Shown: one piece after another, positions 41,403-51,600 of the stretch
How positions within the stretch are numbered: the stretch's first letter is position 1
How the letters are laid out: each line of letters begins with the position of its first letter
From: Firmicutes bacterium HGW-Firmicutes-4
Lineage (GTDB): Bacteria; Bacillota; Clostridia; Eubacteriales; Eubacteriaceae
Assembly: GCA_002841405.1 (NCBI GenBank)
Contig: PGZR01000002.1
Location: forward strand, 1-64,000
Direction of reading: 5' to 3'
Length of the DNA: 64,000 bases
The notes under the pieces: generated by a model
Database searches by the model: none
What the model saw: the letters and a program-made list of their open reading frames with translations, nothing else
What the model was told of the DNA's origin: nothing
Program-made: the position numbers and the translations under genes

Positions 41403-43148
41403 TTAATCAAGCCCCACCACGGTCCCTTTTGACATATAAGCGCCATCGAGAACCTGTACATATTCTTTGAAGAATTGGTAATCCCGTTTTTTATCGATGG
41501 TGGGAGCAACCTTGACAATTTCCCACAGACATTCCATTTGGACATCGGTATTTTCCTGGCTGTTGATCTGAGCCAGGGCATATTTGCTCATGTCTTTAAT
41601 AAACAGGGCAAAAATCTGATCCGTCATTTCGTCTTCAACCTGATGCAGCTGAGCTGCTTCCAGAATCAGCTGGGCATAAACGATAATCGAGAACATTTCC
41701 CCGATATTGAGCATGTAATCAATATTCTTGGCCATTTTTTCATCCGGCGCCCCCTTCATCATCAGCGCCCGGAATTTCATCACCTGATCAAAGAAAATCC
41801 GCACATTGGCGATATCAACGCCCTTGTAGGCTTTGCTGAAATCGGGAAATTCAACCTTACCGAGGCCGCCCATGGTTTGGGCAAAGACATTTTTATCATC
41901 TTTGGCTTCCGTGACAATCCCGATTTCACCGTAATCTTTATTGGTGAAGAAGTAGTTCTTAATGAATCGCAGAATCAGCCCCATATTGACATGGGCGGTT
42001 CCTTCCAGACGGGCATACATATCGGCATTGATCATCGCATCACTGATATAGGTGTCGGTTTCATAACCTTTGGCACACACCACATCCATGATCAGCCGCA
42101 TCACATCGCCACCTTCCCGGCAAACCTTGTTTTTAACGATGGGGTTAAACAACAGGTAGCGGCGGTCGTCGGATGACATGACCCGGAAATAATCCAGGGC
42201 TCGAAGGGTGTAAAGTTTCATGGCGTTGGCCCGACAAAAAGCTTCGGACAAAAATGACCGGATATGGGGGAAGTTATCGGTAACGGTATGGCCATAGATT
42301 TTACGACGGTTGGCATGGGTCACGGCTTCAAACAAGGCATGAGAAACCATCCCCACTTCCGACCAGCCGCAGTTGAACTTGCCGATATTAACGGTGGATA
42401 AACCGTCGGCAAAGGCTTCATCGCCGACTTTCAGAATTTCGTTGTCGGTAATCGGGTATTCAATCATTTCATATTCGCCCAACTGACAGAGCCCGGAAGA
42501 TTTAGTGTCAATATCTTTGACATAGTTATAGTGCCGGTTATTACAGTCAACCACCCAGAAGGTCCAGGCGCCGGTTTCGGTATTTTTGCCCAATGTCGCA
42601 ACCTTAGGAGAAATGTGAGCGTTGCCAATGTAGTATTTGTTGCCATTGGCCACATAGTTGCCATCGCCAACCGGCCGCACTGTGCACTCATTGGAATAGA
42701 GATCGGCACCATGGGTTTTTTCCGACATCCCAAAAGCAAACAGTTCTCCAGCTTTCAGCTGTCGAGCCAGGTCCTGTTTCTGGGCATCGTTGTCGCCCAT
42801 CCACACCGGGCCCACCCCGAGAATCGAAACCTGGAAGGCATACTGATAGCTGCCGGAGTAGAAACCCAGCAGTTCGCTCATGGTGCAAATCCGCGATAAA
42901 TCAAACCGGGCGGTGGGGTCGTCGCCGTAGCCTTCGGCGGTCAACATGGTGGCAAAGATGCCGTGTTCCCCCTGATATTCGATCCAGTCGTGACACCAGA
43001 TCTTGGCTTCGGCATCTTTTCTTATTTCCGCGAGCCCTTTATATTCAAAAAACTTAATGCTATCCTGAAAGGCGGTGTTGGTGCGTTCATCAAACCGTTC
43101 CCCCGTAAAGGTCTGGGGATTAAATAATACTGATTTTTTCTTTGTCAT
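41403..43148 (-). CDS. Acyl-CoA dehydrogenase, long (about 580 residues) form
   Basis: The 581-residue flavoprotein is longer than the usual 380-residue acyl-CoA dehydrogenase. It has AFGMSEKTHGADLYSNECTV for flavin and substrate binding, and ARLEGTAHVNMGLILRF, whose Glu corresponds to the catalytic or near-catalytic position in the long ACAD/acyl-CoA oxidase-like group. A C-terminal helical extension follows. It would oxidise acyl-CoA to enoyl-CoA. No electron-transfer flavoprotein genes are in the window, so the electron acceptor is unknown. Start at 43148 follows GGAGGTATTTAAC. Confidence 0.9.
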   Translation of the reverse strand: MTKKKSVLFNPQTFTGERFDERTNTAFQDSIKFFEYKGLAEIRKDAEAKIWCHDWIEYQGEHGIFATMLTAEGYGDDPTARFDLSRICTMSELLGFYSGSYQYAFQVSILGVGPVWMGDNDAQKQDLARQLKAGELFAFGMSEKTHGADLYSNECTVRPVGDGNYVANGNKYYIGNAHISPKVATLGKNTETGAWTFWVVDCNNRHYNYVKDIDTKSSGLCQLGEYEMIEYPITDNEILKVGDEAFADGLSTVNIGKFNCGWSEVGMVSHALFEAVTHANRRKIYGHTVTDNFPHIRSFLSEAFCRANAMKLYTLRALDYFRVMSSDDRRYLLFNPIVKNKVCREGGDVMRLIMDVVCAKGYETDTYISDAMINADMYARLEGTAHVNMGLILRFIKNYFFTNKDYGEIGIVTEAKDDKNVFAQTMGGLGKVEFPDFSKAYKGVDIANVRIFFDQVMKFRALMMKGAPDEKMAKNIDYMLNIGEMFSIIVYAQLILEAAQLHQVEDEMTDQIFALFIKDMSKYALAQINSQENTDVQMECLWEIVKVAPTIDKKRDYQFFKEYVQVLDGAYMSKGTVVGLD

Positions 43149-43193
43149 GTTAAATACCTCCAATTAATTTTATAATTGTTCATGTGCTGCGGA

Positions 43194-44750
43194 TCAGCCG
43201 TATATCATTCTGATCTGTTCGAGGTCGCGTTTGCCGACCTGGTTTTTTGGAATTTCATCGATAACTTCAAAATAGTGGGGAATCTTGATGCTGGACAACC
43301 GGCCTTTGAGAAAGGCCCGGAGCTCCGGAGCGTTCAGTTCCTGCCGATCTTTTAAGACCAGCAGAGCCTTCCCGACTTCTCCCCAGTTAACATCGGCCAC
43401 CCCAATGACACAGGCCTCGTCGATTGCCGGATGTTGACAGAGGATTTCTTCAATCTCGCCGGGAAAAATATTTTCCCCACCAGAGATAAAGATATTCTTT
43501 TTCCGACCCACAATATAATAATAACCATCGGCATCGATCCGCCCGATATCGCCGGAATAAATCCAGCCGTCCCGGATCATTTCTCCGGTTTGCCCCTCGT
43601 TGTTCCAGTAACCGCTGAAGGCCAGCTCGCCTTGCCAAATTAATTCACCGGACTCTCCGGGGGCTACATCGTTGCCCTTGCCATCAACGATGCGGACGCT
43701 GTTGTACAGCACCGGCTGACCGACTGAGTCCCATTTTTCAATGAGCTGCTCCAGTTTCATGTCATTCACCGGGGGCAGCAGGTTGCAGGTGCCCAGTTCA
43801 GTCATGCCGTAGCCGGATACCAGCTTGACACCTTTATTCCAATAGTGTTCCATGGTTTCCCGGGCGGTGGGTGCTGCCCCGCTGATCATAATCCGATAGC
43901 TGGAAAAATCGGTTTTGGCAAAACCCGGGGTCTCGGCCAGCCGTTTCAGGGCTGTTTCTACCCCCACCGTCAGAGTTGGCCGTTCTTCGGCAATGATCTT
44001 TAAGCTCAGCTCAGGATCAAATTTTTTGGTGATGATCACCTTACCGCCAATCAACAGTAGCGGCAGTGTGAAAATGGTCCAGGCAGCTGTATGAAAAAAG
44101 GGCAGAAACACATAGGCAATGTCATTCTGATGCAGGCCCACTGTCAAGATCTGGCTCAACACATTACAGGTCACTGAACGGTAGGAGATCTTGGCCGCTT
44201 TCGGGGTGCCGGTGGTGCCCCCAGTATGGATCAGCATTTGAATGTCATCCAGGGTCAGGCTTTTACAATCGACGGTTTCGCTGCTTTCTTCGGCCTGAAT
44301 CCGCGGATAGGAATAGGCTCCGGGGATCACAGAATGCGCCCCCAGATTAATGCAGACAAGCTCCGGAAATCTTTGTCTGGCTGCTTCAATCACCGCTTCA
44401 AACTCCTGATCATATAACAGCGCTTTAGGCCTTTCATTTTCCATCAGATCCAGCAGCTTGTCTTTTTTCAAGTGGCAGTTGTAAGAAGTGATGATGATTC
44501 CGGTCTTGCAACTTGCGAAAAAGGCATCAATAAATTCCACACAGTTATAACTGCAGAATCCCACCCGATCACCTTTTTTCAATCCCTGTCGGATTAAAAA
44601 CCGGGCCAGCCGGTTGGCCCGGTCTTCCAGCATTTGATAGGTATAATGCTGGTTATTATCATAGTCGAACAAGACCTCCCGGTCCGGCGAAATATTTTTT
44701 TTATACATGCTTAACAGGGAGATAAAATAACCGTCATTGATTCTTTCCAT
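43194..44750 (-). CDS. Acyl-CoA synthetase (AMP-forming)
   Basis: The 518-residue ANL-superfamily ligase has the phosphate-binding loop IHTGGTTGTPKAAK near residue 172, YGMTELGTCN near 317, YSGDIGRIDADGYYYIVGRK near 400-420 and the catalytic Lys near the end (PKNQVGKRDLEQ). It activates a carboxylic acid with ATP and CoA. With the CoA transferase next to it, the operon has two ways to make the CoA ester. The specific acid is not apparent. Confidence 0.93.
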   Translation of the reverse strand: MERINDGYFISLLSMYKKNISPDREVLFDYDNNQHYTYQMLEDRANRLARFLIRQGLKKGDRVGFCSYNCVEFIDAFFASCKTGIIITSYNCHLKKDKLLDLMENERPKALLYDQEFEAVIEAARQRFPELVCINLGAHSVIPGAYSYPRIQAEESSETVDCKSLTLDDIQMLIHTGGTTGTPKAAKISYRSVTCNVLSQILTVGLHQNDIAYVFLPFFHTAAWTIFTLPLLLIGGKVIITKKFDPELSLKIIAEERPTLTVGVETALKRLAETPGFAKTDFSSYRIMISGAAPTARETMEHYWNKGVKLVSGYGMTELGTCNLLPPVNDMKLEQLIEKWDSVGQPVLYNSVRIVDGKGNDVAPGESGELIWQGELAFSGYWNNEGQTGEMIRDGWIYSGDIGRIDADGYYYIVGRKKNIFISGGENIFPGEIEEILCQHPAIDEACVIGVADVNWGEVGKALLVLKDRQELNAPELRAFLKGRLSSIKIPHYFEVIDEIPKNQVGKRDLEQIRMIYG

Positions 44751-44792
44751 TCTGCCACCTTCTTTATTTTCGTTTCACTAATCAGCCTGCTG

Positions 44793-46013
44793 TCAGGAAT
44801 GCTGAATCACGGCCTTGGCAGCAATAAGTGCTTCCGCTTCCACCTCGCTGTAACCGGCTGCCAACAGGATTTCTTTTGAATGCTGGCCTAAATCTGGGGC
44901 CAGGGTGTAGGCCGGTTCATCCATGCTGGCGAAATGAACGGCTTCCTTGGGCATCACCATTTTTTTGCCGTTTTGGAATTCAACCTCCCGGAGATAACCA
45001 TTATCCCAGGCCTGTTGATCTTCACACAATTCACTGGGGTTAACCAGTCGCTCATGAACAATATCATTCTTGATGAAAAATGCTTTGATTTCAGCCGTCG
45101 TTTTTTTCTTGAAAGCCTCTGCAAAAATTGGAATTAACTCGGCCACATGAATGGCCGCCCCTCTAAACGAGGTAAACCGGGGATCTTCCAGGTACTGTTC
45201 AAGGTCTAAAAATTCTAGATATTTTTTATATTTCCAATCCCATAAGGGCTCAACAATCAGCATCCAGTCACCATCTTTGGTTTCATAATGAACCTGCATC
45301 GGGCCACCCAATGGTTGCTCATGTTTTCGCGGAAATTTATGGCCAAACTGCTGCTGACCCATGATCACGCCGTGGAAGTTATACCACAGGGAGGTGGCCA
45401 GCAGGGAAGATTCCACATAATCCCCCACGCCAGTTTTTTCTTTCTTGATCAAGGCGCCGAGGATTCCGTTTAATAGCATTGAGGATGATACCGCATCCCC
45501 GAAACCAAGGAATGGCCGGACCGGATAGACGCCTTCGTTACTCCATTCAATCATCTCACCGCCTCGGGCCCAGAAGGCTGCTGAGTCAAAACCCGGCCGC
45601 TCAGATTCGGCGCCCTTATTTCCAAAACCGGAAAAATGAGCGTAAACCAGACCCGGATAGCGGTCTTTAATCGATTCATAGTCCAAACCCATTTTTTTCA
45701 GGGCTGACAGACGAATGCTGGTGGTAAAGATATCCGCTGTTTCCAGCAGTTTAAAGAGTACTTTCAACCCTTCCGGATCTTTTAAATTGATACAGATATC
45801 TTTCTTGCCGGCATTGGTGGGTTGCAGCAGCACATTAAAATCTTCTTTGAATGGCAATGCCATCAATAACCCCATGGAACGATAGGCATCGCCCTCAGGC
45901 GCCTCGACCTTGATGACTTCAGCACCCCACTCCGCCATCATCCGTGATCCCAATGGAACCGCGATATGTGTTCCCAGTTCGACAACCCGTAAACCTTCTA
46001 ATGGTCTTGCCAT
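44793..46013 (-). CDS. CaiB/BaiF-family (class III) CoA transferase
   Basis: The 406-residue protein begins MARPLEGLRVVELGTHIAVP, and has AEWGAEVIKVEAPEGD and the conserved catalytic Asp in FLGFGDAVSSSMLLNG near residue 170. Class III enzymes move CoA between acids without ATP cost. As first gene of the operon it may set the substrate (carnitine, aromatic or fatty acids are known for the family). Start at 46013 follows GGAGGTACACA. Confidence 0.93.
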   Translation of the reverse strand: MARPLEGLRVVELGTHIAVPLGSRMMAEWGAEVIKVEAPEGDAYRSMGLLMALPFKEDFNVLLQPTNAGKKDICINLKDPEGLKVLFKLLETADIFTTSIRLSALKKMGLDYESIKDRYPGLVYAHFSGFGNKGAESERPGFDSAAFWARGGEMIEWSNEGVYPVRPFLGFGDAVSSSMLLNGILGALIKKEKTGVGDYVESSLLATSLWYNFHGVIMGQQQFGHKFPRKHEQPLGGPMQVHYETKDGDWMLIVEPLWDWKYKKYLEFLDLEQYLEDPRFTSFRGAAIHVAELIPIFAEAFKKKTTAEIKAFFIKNDIVHERLVNPSELCEDQQAWDNGYLREVEFQNGKKMVMPKEAVHFASMDEPAYTLAPDLGQHSKEILLAAGYSEVEAEALIAAKAVIQHS

Positions 46014-46148
46014 TGTGTACCTCCACATTTTTTAATTATAATTAAGTCATGCTGTTTATTCCTGATGTCTATGGTCAAAGTATACAGGGGTCTCCTCGCT
46101 GCGTATAATATTTTGTTTTTGATGTATGTATTCCTTTACATTGGATAA

Positions 46149-46173
46149 ATTGATAACCTGCCTGGTTATCAAT
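46149..46173. promoter_or_regulatory. Perfect palindrome, probable LysR-type operator of the acyl-CoA operon
   Basis: ATTGATAACC and GGTTATCAAT are exact reverse complements around a 5-base centre (TGCCT). The site lies about 135 bases upstream of the CoA transferase start and 70 bases after the LysR stop, a position suitable for an activator site. The ATAACC-N5-GGTTAT core has the T-N11-A form typical of LysR boxes. Confidence 0.6.
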
Positions 46174-46190
46174 TTATAACCAAACCTAAA

Positions 46191-46234
46191 AAAGCGCCGG
46201 CAATTACCATATTCGGTAATTGCCGGCGCTTTTA
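46191..46234 (-). terminator. Rho-independent terminator of the lysR gene
   Basis: AAAGCGCCGGCAATTACC and GGTAATTGCCGGCGCTTT form an 18-base perfect stem with a six-base loop and T residues on both strands. It sits eight bases past the LysR stop. Confidence 0.9.
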
Positions 46235-46241
46235 TTATGAA

Positions 46242-47153
46242 TCAGGCCTCACTTTCAGAATTTTGCAAATCATAAAAGTAATCAATGGCAAACATCCTGA
46301 AGTCCGCTTTGCGCTGAGTTTTAAATAAGATTTCGTTATAACTTAATCCAAAATCCCCAAAGATCTCGGTATCGCTGACTTCGACACTGTTTTTTTTCAA
46401 ACCAGGATCCTCATCGATGACAGTTTTTGCCATAAATGTACAGCCAGCCCCCTGCCGGACAGCTAAAAGAATCGACCGCACATCACTGGTCTCAATGACA
46501 ATATTATCCAGCGAATAACCAAATTTCTGATACAGTTCTTCGACCTTCTCCCGCATCGCCGCCCCCCGTGGCGAAACCAGCAGGCGCTCTTTGGTAATAT
46601 CACTGACGGTGCAGGTTCCTTTCTGAAGAAAATCGTGATCTGGCGGGGTAATCACACAACCATACTCCCGAAAGACATTTTCGGTTTTGATCCCCAGATT
46701 GACATCTTCCGACAGCGCCGGGCAGCATAGGGCAAAGTCAACATTACCCATTTTCAGGGCCAACTCAACCTTATCTCTGGGGGCATAAGATAGTTTTAGC
46801 AAGGCCTGAGGATAAACTTTTTGAAATTCATTAACCATCCCGGCAAAATAAATGTCGGTATTGCTCATCACAGTAATCGTCCGGTCCTGTCGATCCAGCA
46901 TTTCTTCCATCGACTGCTGCAGATTCTCCACTTCCATCAGCACCCTTTTAGCATGTGCATAATAGGCTTTTCCATAGGCGTTCAAGCGGATCGAGCGACC
47001 CTGGTTATCAAACAGCTTAACGCCAATTTCTTCTTCAATCTGACCGATGATTTTTGTTAAAAACGGTTGGGACACCCCCAATTGATTGGCGGCTTTGGTG
47101 ACATGCTCCAATTCGGCAGTCAAACAAAAATAACGCAAATCTCTAATTTCCAT
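46242..47153 (-). CDS. LysR-family transcription regulator
   Basis: The 303-residue protein has an N-terminal winged helix-turn-helix (FCLTAELEHVTKAANQLGVS then QPFLTKIIGQIEEEIG) and a C-terminal substrate-binding-like effector domain (ITVMSNTDIYFAGMVNEFQK onward). It lies upstream of the acyl-CoA operon on the same strand with a terminator between, and the perfect palindrome just beyond suggests that it controls that operon in response to an acid or CoA ester. The ribosome site is GGAGAGGGTGAGAATCAT. Confidence 0.9.
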   Translation of the reverse strand: MEIRDLRYFCLTAELEHVTKAANQLGVSQPFLTKIIGQIEEEIGVKLFDNQGRSIRLNAYGKAYYAHAKRVLMEVENLQQSMEEMLDRQDRTITVMSNTDIYFAGMVNEFQKVYPQALLKLSYAPRDKVELALKMGNVDFALCCPALSEDVNLGIKTENVFREYGCVITPPDHDFLQKGTCTVSDITKERLLVSPRGAAMREKVEELYQKFGYSLDNIVIETSDVRSILLAVRQGAGCTFMAKTVIDEDPGLKKNSVEVSDTEIFGDFGLSYNEILFKTQRKADFRMFAIDYFYDLQNSESEA

Positions 47154-47466
47154 ATGATTCTCACCCTCTCCTGGTTAACCTTAATTATTTAATGCACACC
47201 TGAAAATGAATTTATTACTATCGCTCTTATCAATGCATAAGAATGTAACACGAGATTTAAACGATGTCAATGCCCGGTTTTTAACGAACCTTTCACTTTT
47301 TATTAATATTCACAAAAAAATGAATCATAACCACATTATTGAGCTACTGTTGCAGCAAAGTCTGGCCGTGATTTTCTGTTTAATTTTTTAATAAAGATGT
47401 GAATAATCCCCCATCATTTGGGTAGGCATTTAATAGGATTAAGATTCACAACCGAAAGGAGTACCA
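47154..47466. other. Divergent intergenic region, about 310 bases, no gene seen
   Basis: This AT-rich region separates the minus-strand LysR gene from the plus-strand flavodoxin-fold genes. Only short overlapping frames without ribosome sites occur. It must hold both promoters, but no clear -35/-10 pair stood out. Confidence 0.5.
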
Positions 47467-47970
47467 ATGAAACTAATCATTCACGACTTGAACCAGAGTG
47501 AAGCTGATCGTTTATTCGGACAACTTCCTGACGACGCAATCTTAATTGGAAAAGATCAGGAAATTCACCAATGTGTTGGCTGCTATGGCTGTTGGGTTGA
47601 AACACCTGGGCTATGCAGAATAAAAGATGACTTCAGCGATATTGGCAAGCGGATGGCCCAAAGTGATGAGGTTGAAATCATCAGTCGTTGCCTTTATGGC
47701 GGTTTCAGTCCTTTTGTCAAAAACGTGCTAGACCGCACCCTACCCTACCACCAACCCTACCTCACAATCAGAGATGGTGAAATGCATCAGAAAGACCGAT
47801 ACAAAAATCATGTGAATCTATCCGTTCGGTTTTATGGTGAAGACATCACCCTGCCTGAAAAAGCAACGGCTGAAAGATTTGTGGAGTATAACGGGATCGA
47901 CCTCCATGCCCAGTCACATCGGGTCAGCTTTTACAAAAATATTGAAGAAATGGAGGCTCATCGACAATGA
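47467..47970 (+). CDS. Flavodoxin-fold NADPH-dependent reductase-like protein with Cys-rich motif
   Basis: The 167-residue protein resembles the Isf/NADPH-dependent FMN reductase family but begins directly after the first strand (MKLIIHDLNQSEADRLFG). It has CVGCYGCWVETPGLCRIKDD near residues 37-56, a cysteine motif typical of iron-sulfur flavoproteins, and YGGFSPFVKNVLDRTLPY near 78-95. The usual phosphate-binding GSP loop is missing in this protein, but present in the next gene, so the two may form a pair. The ribosome site is GAAAGGAGTACCA. Confidence 0.75.
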   Translation: MKLIIHDLNQSEADRLFGQLPDDAILIGKDQEIHQCVGCYGCWVETPGLCRIKDDFSDIGKRMAQSDEVEIISRCLYGGFSPFVKNVLDRTLPYHQPYLTIRDGEMHQKDRYKNHVNLSVRFYGEDITLPEKATAERFVEYNGIDLHAQSHRVSFYKNIEEMEAHRQ

Positions 47971-48599
47971 AAATCGGATTAATTAATGGCAGTCCCAAAG
48001 CCATCGGCAGTACCTCAGCAGTATTGCTTGATGAACTGAAAGCGCTGCTCCCTGCCGATCATGATCTGATCAGTTTGGACATGCATCATACCATGCTGAA
48101 TAACAGCCAGTTAGAGGATGTCGCCAGCTGCGATGTGCTGGTCTTTGCCCTGCCGATGTATATGGGCGGCATTCCTTCTCATCTGCTGCATTGCCTGATT
48201 CAACTGGAAAAATCACTAACTGAATCACCCCATGACATGACTGTTTATGCCATTGTCAACAATGGCCACTACGAAGGCTTTCAGAATGAAACGACGATCT
48301 CAATGATGCAAAACTGGACCAGTCGAGCCCATCTTAAATGGGGCCAGGGTATCGGCATCGGGACCGGCATCATGATCGCACTGGCTAAAGATGTTCCCAT
48401 GGGACATGGGCCGAAGAAAAACCTGGCCCATCCTTACAGTACCTTTGTCAATAACCTGCTTGACCGCGAATCCGGTGATAATCTTTACGTTAATCCTACT
48501 TATCCGCGTTTCGCATTATTGCAGGGTGCCAACCACGATTGGACCAAACAGGGCAAGGCTCATGGCTTACGGAAAAAAGATTTAACCACTGCGCCCTAA
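47967..48599 (+). CDS. Flavodoxin-like NAD(P)H-dependent oxidoreductase
   Basis: The 210-residue protein starts MKIGLINGSPKAIGSTSAVL with the GSP(K/R) FMN phosphate-binding loop. ALPMYMGGIPSHLLHCLI corresponds to the second flavin contact. It overlaps the upstream gene by four bases (ATGA), so both products are likely made together and may act as a heteromer. No redox partner is visible nearby. Confidence 0.8.
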   Translation: MKIGLINGSPKAIGSTSAVLLDELKALLPADHDLISLDMHHTMLNNSQLEDVASCDVLVFALPMYMGGIPSHLLHCLIQLEKSLTESPHDMTVYAIVNNGHYEGFQNETTISMMQNWTSRAHLKWGQGIGIGTGIMIALAKDVPMGHGPKKNLAHPYSTFVNNLLDRESGDNLYVNPTYPRFALLQGANHDWTKQGKAHGLRKKDLTTAP

Positions 48600-48601
48600 A
48601 G

Positions 48602-48634
48602 CAAAATGCCTCCACGAAGGTGGAGGCATTTTTG
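48602..48634. terminator. Bidirectional terminator
   Basis: AAAATGCCTCCAC and GTGGAGGCATTTT form a long stem with a short GAAG loop and U tracts on both sides. It separates the converging reductase and GGDEF-EAL genes. Confidence 0.9.
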
Positions 48635-48638
48635 AGTA

Positions 48639-51600
48639 TCAGCAATTATTTACCCACGCAAAGGCGGCTGCGGGCCGGCCGCAATAATAGCCCTGCACTG
48701 CATCGCAACCCTTTTCCCTGAGAAATCGGAGCTGCGCTTCTGTTTCGACCCCTTCAGCAATTACCTGCAAACCCAGTTTCTTCGCCAGATGAATCATCAC
48801 CGCGATAATCGATTCGTCCTTGGGGTTTACCCCAATTCCGCGAATAAAGGGTCGATCGATTTTGATATGGTCCACCGGCAGATCTTTTATCCGACTCAGC
48901 GAAGAAAACTCGGTACCAAAATCGTCAATGCTGATACTGACTCCTAAGGCTTTTAGCTGGTGAAGGGTCTGGATCACATCATGCGATTCCTCCATGGCAA
49001 TAGTTTCAGTGATTTCCAGCTCCAAATATCTGGGATCCAGGCCAGTTTGTTCCAAACAATTCTTGACCATGGCGGTCAGATCACTGCGAAACTGCTCCAC
49101 CGAGAGATTCACCGAGACTGGCAGCGGTTGAAACCCATGCTCCTGCCAGGACTTGTTTTGGGCACAGGCCGTCATCAGTACCCATTCACCAATTGCTGCC
49201 ATCAGACCGTTCTGCTCGGCAAAAGGGATAAAAATCGCCGGCGATACCACTCCCAATTCCGGATGGGCCCACCTGAGCAGGGCTTCAAATCCACGTATTT
49301 GCAGTCGTTGGGCCTCTATAATGGGCTGGTAGTCGAGAAAAAACTCCTGTCTTTCCAGAGCACGATGCAGGCTGTTGCTTAAAATCATCTTTTCACGGAC
49401 CCCTTTTTTCATCGCTTCTGAACAAAAAGCAACTTGGCCCTTACCATTTTTTTTGGCCTCATACATAGCCAGATCAGCATGTTTGATCAGTGACTGGACG
49501 GTCTCTCCGTCTTCCGGGAAAACCGCAATTCCACCGCTACCGGAAATATAAAATTCCTGTTCCCCAAGACTCACTGGCAGTTGGAAAACCGACATCACCC
49601 GGTCTGCTACTTCAGCCAATTTTCTTTCATCGGTCAGCTGTGAGACCAGAATCAGAAACTCATCGCCACCAAACCGCGCCATTGAATCACAATCTCTGAG
49701 ACTCTCCGACAAACGTCTGCCAATCCGGTTCAGCAGATGATCGCCCCAGTCATGGCCCATAGCATCATTGACTTCCTTGAATCCATCAATATCGACAAAA
49801 ATCACCCCGAGCGAATCGCCACTGATCGTCGCTGCGGTGATAGACTTTTCCAGCCGCTCTTGAAACAGTACCCGATTGGGCAAGCCGGTTAGTCCATCAT
49901 AATAAGCCCGGCAATGCATTTCTTTCTCATTTTCAATCTTACCGAGGGCATCGGCCAGAATATTGGCCAGCACGCGCAGCAGTTCCGGGTCATCGATCCG
50001 CCAGGATTTGTTTTTTTGGATCTGCTCAAAGCCGAGGTAGCCGATAGTTTTTTCGCGGCTCTGAATCGGAATAAGCAACAGTGACTCGATTCCCTCTGCC
50101 GCCATTCTTTCCTTCTCCGGTTTTTCCTCAGCGGTTAGATCATCCTTTGAGGCCACGTAAACCAACTCATTATTTAAGAGTTTTTGGGAAAACCATGGGT
50201 AATCCAGTGTTTGAGCCTTTCCGTCTTGTTGGACGCTGGGGAATTGATCCTCCGCCAGCCATTCATCAATACACCTGAAACTGCCAGTTTCTTCTGAATA
50301 CTGTCCTGCATAAACCCGGTCTGAGTGGGTGAACTCACCGCTTGTTTTTAATAAATCGCGAACTTTTTCGTCAAAGTTACTGGCTGACACCGAAACAAAA
50401 TGGGTGGTCACCTGGGAAATCATCTTCTGAAAGCCAACCTGGCGGTCGTTTTCTTTAAGTCTGGTAATATAAATACGATTGGTATAGCCGGCCAGATGAA
50501 TGGCCACAACGCAGATAAAAAGTCTGGCCAGATAATCTGCGGTGCCGATATGAACCCACTGATCCGGTTTCGTTAACCAGATGATTAAACCCGAAATCAG
50601 CGTTACTACTGTTAAAATAACGAACATTTTCCGGCGTTTGAAAATTATCGTGGTCATCAAAAAAATTAGCGGCACCGCCCATACCGTATTGGCCAAGTTA
50701 TCGACCGGTTTAAAAAGGGCCAACGGAATGACGGCTGCCATCATCATCGTCAGAATCTGATCCTGGTTGGCGGTTGATAAACCGGAATATGGCAAACTGT
50801 AAATGGCCAGTCCCAGGGCCAGATTAACGGTACAGACCAGGATAACCTGCCATAACGCAGTTGGATAAAGAAAGAAGTGCCCGAGGTTTAGGACGCTCAT
50901 CAACAGAAATATAATTGCCATCGCCCGAAACAGGGCTAGACGGGCGTCATGACTGAGAATTTCGCTGAGCTTCACTTTTTTTGCTGCCATCACCGGGACC
51001 ATCAGTTTATATTTCCTGATATCATAGGCAAAAGCCAGCACCGGGATGAGAATTAGAATCGGTGCAACGGAGGGAATCTTAACAGCCAGCATGTTGTTTA
51101 CCAGCATCTCAGATGCCGTCCCCAAGGCAATCGCAACTGAAAATGCCAGCATCAGCCAAAATGCCTGCTGCTGCTTTTGCCGGTCTGGAGAGGTTCGATA
51201 CCATTTAAATAAAATGCCCAGGGTAATCAGTGAAAAACTCAGGAAATAGACGTTATAAAAGATATCCCAGCCATTATTAATGGGAATATTTCCCCAGCCG
51301 GCCGGGGTCTGAATCAGATTATACTGAGCGTTGGCCAGATCCGGGACCAGGGCGAATACTGAAATGGTAATGGCCGCCGGCAGATAGATGGCCACTCTTA
51401 TTTTGGCGGAGCGCAGCACCTTATGATTTTCAGTTAAAATGAGAATAAAATGGAGCATCAAACTGAAGGCGCTACCCCAGCCCAAGGCCGCAATCCGGCG
51501 CCAGATCAGCACATTCTGGAGATCACTCAGAGAGTTGGAAATAGCAAAAGCAAAGGTCCAGATGGCATAACTCATACATAACCAGAAAAAAACCTGATTG

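Noticed and set aside
41475-42176. Plus-strand frame of about 230 codons opposite the acyl-CoA dehydrogenase
   Set aside because: Antisense shadow. The minus strand carries the conserved enzyme with a strong ribosome site.
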